Translations under genes and position numbers: made by a program
NCBI GenBank assembly: GCA_002440265.1
Contig: DJSG01000074.1
Location: forward strand, 1-9,882
DNA length: 9,882 nt
Origin: Bacteroidales bacterium UBA6340
GTDB lineage: Bacteria > Bacteroidota > Bacteroidia > Bacteroidales > Paludibacteraceae
Direction of reading: 5' to 3'
The notes under the pieces: generated by a model
What the model was told of the DNA's origin: nothing
The model's database searches: none
The model's input: the letters and a program-made list of their open reading frames with translations, nothing else
Shown here: positions 7,249-9,882 of the stretch, piece after piece
Layout of the letters: every line of letters starts with the position of its first letter
Numbering within the stretch: position 1 is the first letter of the stretch

Positions 7249-7268
7249 CCGTTGTTTTATGTAAACGG
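7249..7268. repeat. Short inverted repeat in the amylase leader
   Basis: CCGTT (7249-7253) and AACGG (7264-7268) flank 10 nt between the amylase -7 box and its start codon, overlapping the likely transcription start. It could be an operator for a starch regulator, but it is short enough to be chance. Confidence 0.25.
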
Positions 7269-7270
7269 CG

Positions 7271-7302
7271 CAAAATTAGGCAAAAATGCTAATACACACA
7301 AA
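7271..7302 (-). promoter_or_regulatory. Bacteroidota-type promoter for the starch cluster
   Basis: On the minus strand TTTG (7299-7302) is followed after 20 bp by TAATTTTG (7271-7278), a full match to TTTG-N(about 20)-TAnnTTTG. The start codon at 7233 is about 30 nt below the likely start site. The -33 box begins 13 bp upstream edge to edge from trmO's stop codon. Confidence 0.75.
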
Positions 7303-7311
7303 CAACTATGC

Positions 7312-8019
7312 TCAAAATGGCATTTTTTTGCCGATATTTTTTACGCAAACGGTTGCATTGATTACAATAAAGGATACAGCCCACCCTGCATAGTCGAGGT
7401 GATAGATGCGGTTTGGGTCGTCTTGGTAGGCGGGACGGGGGTCTTGCGAAAGCAGTTCTTCGATGGCTTGCCATGGGCAGCCAGCGTGTGTTGCCTGTTC
7501 CAAGAGGTCGGCAGGAACGGATACAGGCAGGCGGTAGTCCTTGGCGGCTTCGGCAAAGCCGTTGCGGGCATCGGGGTGACAGTCCGAGAAAGCGAGGTAT
7601 GGTTTGATGTCGTAGATAGGGGTATTGTCCAGCAGGTCGGCACCTGATACAAGCAAGATAGTGCCATCGTGGGGCGTGCCCTCTATGCGCAGCAGGCGTA
7701 CACAGGTCAGTCCGATGGGGTTCGGGCGGAAGGGTGAGCGTGTGGCAAAGACTCCCATTCGGGTGTTGCCCCCGAGCCGTGGCGGGCGGACCGTAGGGTG
7801 CCAAGCGGGAGTGCCCGCATTGTCTGTGCCGACTTGGTCGAATCCCCATAGGAGCCATAAGTGGCTATATCCTTCGATGCCGCGGAGAGCCTCGCGCGCA
7901 CGATAAGAAGGTGTGAAGACGATGCGTGTCTCTATGCAGGAGTCTTCACGGCTCTGGCGGGGTATGCCGAACTTCTGTGTGAAGCCGTTGCGTGCGTGGG
8001 CTATGACTTGCAATTGCAT
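7312..8019 (-). CDS. trmO: tRNA (adenine(37)-N6)-methyltransferase, TrmO/TsaA family
   Basis: Cytosolic SAM-dependent enzyme that N6-methylates t6A37 of threonine-decoding tRNAs (family knowledge). The 235 residues equal the usual full length for this family. Visible signatures are HARNGFTQKFGIPRQ near the N-terminus (8-22), GYSHLWLLWGF (50-60), the family hallmark GVFATRSPFRPNPIGLT (89-105), YDIKPYL (136-142) and DPRPAYQ (193-199). I chose the ATG at 8017-8019 because the protein then begins directly with the conserved strand (MQLQVIAHARNG) and lies 26 or so nt below the promoter. A longer TTG start at 8055 would fall inside the -7 box. No clear terminator separates it from the amylase promoter, so some readthrough into the starch cluster is possible. 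It is divergent from tRNA-Phe. Confidence 0.93.
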   Translation of the reverse strand: MQLQVIAHARNGFTQKFGIPRQSREDSCIETRIVFTPSYRAREALRGIEGYSHLWLLWGFDQVGTDNAGTPAWHPTVRPPRLGGNTRMGVFATRSPFRPNPIGLTCVRLLRIEGTPHDGTILLVSGADLLDNTPIYDIKPYLAFSDCHPDARNGFAEAAKDYRLPVSVPADLLEQATHAGCPWQAIEELLSQDPRPAYQDDPNRIYHLDYAGWAVSFIVINATVCVKNIGKKMPF

Positions 8020-8052
8020 GGTGCGGGTATGGTTGTCTGTTCGTTCAGGGCA

Positions 8053-8084
8053 CAAAGGTAGTATATTTATCGGATATTCGCACA
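8053..8084 (-). promoter_or_regulatory. Bacteroidota-type promoter for trmO
   Basis: TACCTTTG on the minus strand (8053-8060) fits TAnnTTTG. A TGTG at 8081-8084, one mismatch from TTTG, lies 20 bp upstream. It is divergent from and close to the tRNA-Phe promoter. Confidence 0.65.
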
Positions 8085-8121
8085 GGTGCTGCCATAAAAA
8101 TCACAAAAAAATGCACAGATA

Positions 8122-8153
8122 TTTGTGTATATCAGAAATAAGCAGTACTTTTG
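8122..8153 (+). promoter_or_regulatory. Bacteroidota-type promoter for tRNA-Phe
   Basis: TTTG (8122-8125), 20 bp, TACTTTTG (8146-8153) is a full match on the plus strand. It leaves a precursor leader of about 45 nt before the mature tRNA at 8206. Confidence 0.75.
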
Positions 8154-8205
8154 CACCCGCTTTCCGCCAGAAGGCCCCCCGAGGGTATGGGAATGGAAGG
8201 CACAA

Positions 8206-8278
8206 GGTACCTTAGCTCAGGTGGTAGAGCAATGGACTGAAAATCCATGTGTCCTTGGTTCAACTCCAAGAGGTACCA
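8206..8278 (+). tRNA. tRNA-Phe (GAA)
   Basis: A 73-nt cloverleaf. The 7-bp acceptor stem pairs 8206-8212 with 8271-8277, discriminator A at 8278. The D arm begins GCTC at 8215. The anticodon stem ATGGA/TCCAT (8232-8236, 8244-8248) holds the loop CTGAAAA with anticodon GAA. The T stem CTTGG/CCAAG (8254-8258, 8266-8270) holds the loop TTCAACT. The 3' CCA is not encoded. It is a single gene with its own promoter and terminator. Confidence 0.97.
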
Positions 8279-8284
8279 CACAGA

Positions 8285-8311
8285 AGACTGCCCGTGAGCA
8301 GTCTTTTTTTT
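8285..8311 (+). terminator. Rho-independent terminator after tRNA-Phe
   Basis: The perfect 7-bp stem AGACTGC (8285-8291) and GCAGTCT (8298-8304) with a 6-nt loop runs directly into eight T residues (8304-8311), 6 nt after the tRNA. Confidence 0.85.
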
Positions 8312-8315
8312 GCGG

Positions 8316-8357
8316 ACCTCCCCAACCCCTCCAGAGGAGGGGCTCAATAAAAAACTC
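8316..8357. repeat. C-rich palindromic element (CCCCTCC/GGAGGGG)
   Basis: Arms CCCCTCC (8326-8332) and GGAGGGG (8336-8342) with loop AGA sit in a context (acctccccaa..., then ctcaataaaaaactcc) that I recognise as a common dispersed intergenic sequence in Bacteroidota genomes. It is distinct from the GACGACGCG family. The family assignment is from memory and not verified here. Confidence 0.6.
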
Positions 8358-8378
8358 CACCTTCCGCCCGTTGGACGA

Positions 8379-8423
8379 ATGACGACGCGAGCCGCGTCGT
8401 CTCCCAAGCAAAGCCGCGTCGTC
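8379..8423. repeat. Palindromic element copy C with a duplicated right arm
   Basis: Arms GACGACGCG (8381-8389) and CGCGTCGTC (8393-8401) with loop AGC are followed by TCCCAAGCA (8402-8410). The loop and right arm then repeat at 8412-8423, a 22-bp period. It lies between the tRNA terminator and the rpsP terminator. Confidence 0.75.
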
Positions 8424-8430
8424 CCTTCCT

Positions 8431-8465
8431 AAAAAAAAGAGACTGTCTGAACTTATCAGGCAGTC
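8431..8465 (-). terminator. rpsP terminator, probably bidirectional
   Basis: A 10-bp stem (8441-8450 with 8456-8465, 5-nt loop) has one non-canonical position. On the minus strand it is followed by TC and a run of eight T (complement of 8431-8438). On the plus strand it is followed by AC, five T, C, four T (8466-8477). It lies 27 nt after the rpsP stop. Confidence 0.75.
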
Positions 8466-8492
8466 ACTTTTTCTTTTGAGTCGTCGCGTCTC

Positions 8493-9050
8493 TTACTCAG
8501 CAGCAGGAGCCTCTTCGCCTTTTGCTTCAGCCTCGGCAGCGGCAGCCTCTTGAGCAGCCTCCTGCGCCTTGGCAGCGAGTGCCTCGGCAGCCTCCTGGCG
8601 TTTCTTTGCCAGTTCGGCAGCCTTTGCCTTGTTAGCCTCTACCTCTTGTGCGAGGAGAGCCTTTGCGGCAGCGGCTTTCTTGTCAGCCTCAGTCTGCGAG
8701 ATTTTGCCGTTCTTAGCATCCTTCTGAGCCTTCCAAGCGTTGAAACGCTTTTGTGCCTCTTCCTCGTTGAATGCGCCCTTAGCGACACCGCCGTTGAGGT
8801 GCTTCATGAGCATCACGCCCTCGTCGGAAAGGATGTTGCGGACCGTGTCGGTGGGTTGTGCACCTACGCCAACCCAATACAATGCGCGGTCGAACTTCAA
8901 GTCCACCGTAGCGGGGTTGGTGTTGGGGTTGAATGAACCAATGCGCTCGATGATTTTGCCATCACGAGGCGAGCGGCTGTCGGCTACTACGATGTGGTAG
9001 TAAGCATAGTCCTTGTGACCATGACGAGCCAAACGAATTTTTGTTGCCAT
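8493..9050 (-). CDS. rpsP: 30S ribosomal protein S16 with long Ala/Glu/Lys-rich C-terminal tail
   Basis: Structural protein of the small ribosomal subunit, binding 16S rRNA during 30S assembly. Residues 1-85 are the conserved S16 domain: MATKIRLARHGHKDYAYYHIVVADSRSPRDGKIIERIG, then the DRALYWVGVGAQPTDTVRNIL block. At 185 residues it is about twice the classic bacterial length of 80-90. A linker (86-118) is followed by a highly charged, alanine-rich tail (120-185) predicted helical or disordered. Longer S16 proteins with such tails are known in Bacteroidota. The ATG at 9048-9050 is fixed by the invariant N-terminus. It has its own promoter about 90 nt upstream, a structured leader, and a terminator, so it appears monocistronic here, without rimM or trmD next to it. 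Confidence 0.97.
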   Translation of the reverse strand: MATKIRLARHGHKDYAYYHIVVADSRSPRDGKIIERIGSFNPNTNPATVDLKFDRALYWVGVGAQPTDTVRNILSDEGVMLMKHLNGGVAKGAFNEEEAQKRFNAWKAQKDAKNGKISQTEADKKAAAAKALLAQEVEANKAKAAELAKKRQEAAEALAAKAQEAAQEAAAAEAEAKGEEAPAAE

Positions 9051-9067
9051 TTGTTTGTTGTTTTTGC

Positions 9068-9095
9068 GGGCTACAACTGCACGAGTTGCCTGCCC
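9068..9095 (-). promoter_or_regulatory. Hairpin in the rpsP 5' leader
   Basis: CAACT (9074-9078) pairs with AGTTG (9084-9088) over a 5-nt loop. An outer GGGC (9068-9071) can pair with GCCC (9092-9095) across small internal loops. It lies between the predicted rpsP transcription start (about 9130) and the start codon. It could be an autoregulatory r-protein leader, but no known S16 leader motif is recognised. Confidence 0.35.
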
Positions 9096-9137
9096 CGGTT
9101 AGTAATTAATGGTATGCCTTTTACTCGAAAAAGCCTG

Positions 9138-9169
9138 CAAAGATACTACCTTTTTGCGGGTTATGCAAA
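9138..9169 (-). promoter_or_regulatory. Bacteroidota-type promoter for rpsP
   Basis: On the minus strand TTTG (9166-9169) is followed after 20 bp by TATCTTTG (9138-9145), a full match to TTTG-N20-TAnnTTTG. The leader is about 80 nt. Confidence 0.75.
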
Positions 9170-9222
9170 TCCGATGTCATTTTTCGGTATTCCGCCGAGG
9201 TGTCCTGCCGCGCTTTGCGTGT

Positions 9223-9735
9223 TTATATCAGCGTCCTTGCCTCGTCTTTCAAGGCTTGCAAGGCGCGCTCGTTGGCGGTCTCTCCGTTCGCCGAATAGGC
9301 GGTAATCAGCACTTTGGCATAGTCCAAAGCCGTGCTACCGGCGGGAATCTGCTGCGCCATACTGTTTACAAATGCCAGCATCTGCTCTTTGGCAGCGATG
9401 ATGAGGTCCCAGACCTCGTCGCTGACATATATCTGTTGGCTGAGGTTGTGGTCATACTCCGTGCGCACGATTTCCATCAGCCTCTGCTGCACCTGCAAGA
9501 CGCTCATCTCTGCGAGGGGCATATCTACGAGCATGTGGTCGGGAGTGGTACGCTCCAACAAGAGCGCCAACCGTTCATAAGCACGCATACGGATGGGGGA
9601 AATCTCTTTCTGAGACAGTTTTTTCAGTTCCCAGAGACGCTTTTGCTCCTCGTTTCTGAAGAGACTGTGCATCACCAGCCATGTCGCCAAGAGCACCACC
9701 AACGAGGGTATCACATATTTCAGGACTTCAGTCAT
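9223..9735 (-). CDS. Conserved Bacteroidota membrane-anchored protein (DUF7935-like)
   Basis: A 170-residue protein of unknown function. One N-terminal transmembrane helix (about 6-25, LKYVIPSLVVLLATWLVMHS) is followed by a charged, helical cytosolic part. The blocks ISPIRMRAYERLALLLER (45-62) and EYDHNLSQQIYVSDEVWDLI (93-112) match a family I know only from Bacteroidota, where it is usually a stand-alone hypothetical protein. The start is chosen at ATG 9735 because family members begin with a Met a few residues before KY.IP. ATG 9747 (four residues longer) is also possible, while the ORF extension to 9870 passes through the promoter and looks non-coding. The gene lies upstream of rpsP, 172 bp apart, and each has its own promoter, so a functional link is not implied. 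Confidence 0.8.
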   Translation of the reverse strand: MTEVLKYVIPSLVVLLATWLVMHSLFRNEEQKRLWELKKLSQKEISPIRMRAYERLALLLERTTPDHMLVDMPLAEMSVLQVQQRLMEIVRTEYDHNLSQQIYVSDEVWDLIIAAKEQMLAFVNSMAQQIPAGSTALDYAKVLITAYSANGETANERALQALKDEARTLI

Positions 9736-9764
9736 ATCCGTATACATAGTAGAAATATCGCCGA

Positions 9765-9796
9765 CAAAGGTAGTATTTTTTTTGCAACTCCGCAAG
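9765..9796 (-). promoter_or_regulatory. Bacteroidota-type promoter for the membrane-anchored protein gene
   Basis: TACCTTTG on the minus strand (9765-9772) fits TAnnTTTG. CTTG at 9793-9796, one mismatch from TTTG, lies 20 bp upstream. The leader would be about 24 nt to the ATG at 9735. The rest of the window to 9882 shows no gene. Confidence 0.65.
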
Positions 9797-9882
9797 ACAC
9801 GTATAAGATATGTGCAAGAGATTAATACACAAACACACCGACATTCTCTCGATATTCTCACGGCAATCACATACTAATATCA

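Noticed and set aside
8020..8055. Upstream TTG start giving a 12-residue longer TrmO
   Set aside because: The TTG lies inside the predicted -7 promoter box, and the extra residues lie outside the conserved family N-terminus.
8125..8411. Several small frames over the tRNA region
   Set aside because: They translate the tRNA-Phe gene, its terminator and the C-rich repeat; the LELNQGHMDFQS-like peptide is a known artefact of antisense tRNA.
9109..9825. 238-codon plus-strand open frame
   Set aside because: It crosses the rpsP promoter and the whole conserved membrane-protein gene on the other strand; no recognisable domain.

Overview
The window looks like a chromosomal segment of a Bacteroidales (Bacteroidota) bacterium. 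Five promoters match the Bacteroidota pattern of TTTG, about 20 bp, then TAnnTTTG. Secreted proteins end in Bacteroidota-type C-terminal sorting tails. S16 carries a long Ala/Glu/Lys-rich tail, and the last gene belongs to a Bacteroidota-restricted membrane-anchored family. Genus cannot be fixed from this sequence alone.

All protein genes recognised with confidence lie on the minus strand. Reading in that direction from the right end they are: a one-TM conserved protein (9223-9735), rpsP for S16 (8493-9050), trmO for a tRNA methyltransferase (7312-8019), and then a starch-degradation cluster (7233 down to 201). The cluster holds a secreted GH13 alpha-amylase with a starch-binding CBM26 (4858-7233), a secreted non-catalytic multi-module starch-binding protein (3145-4617), and a second secreted GH13 enzyme with N-terminal accessory domains and a type IX secretion-like tail (201-2891). 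Only the first gene of the cluster has a recognisable promoter, and the only clear terminator lies after the last gene (around 142-175). The three are therefore probably one transcription unit for extracellular starch or glycogen breakdown and binding. No SusC/SusD transporter pair is in the window. One tRNA-Phe gene (8206-8278) lies on the plus strand with its own promoter and terminator, divergent from trmO. A possible 3' end of a plus-strand gene occupies 1-198.

The intergenic spaces are rich in short palindromes and tandem repeats. A 32-bp element (9-bp GC-rich arms, 3-nt loop, conserved flank) occurs intact at 4826 and 8379. It occurs split in two, with a 5-bp duplication around 88 bp of extra sequence, at 2939-3056. 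A different C-rich palindrome follows tRNA-Phe. Heptamer and 11-bp tandem repeats fill the gap between the first two starch genes. These elements are the least explained part of the window; the genes themselves fit known families.
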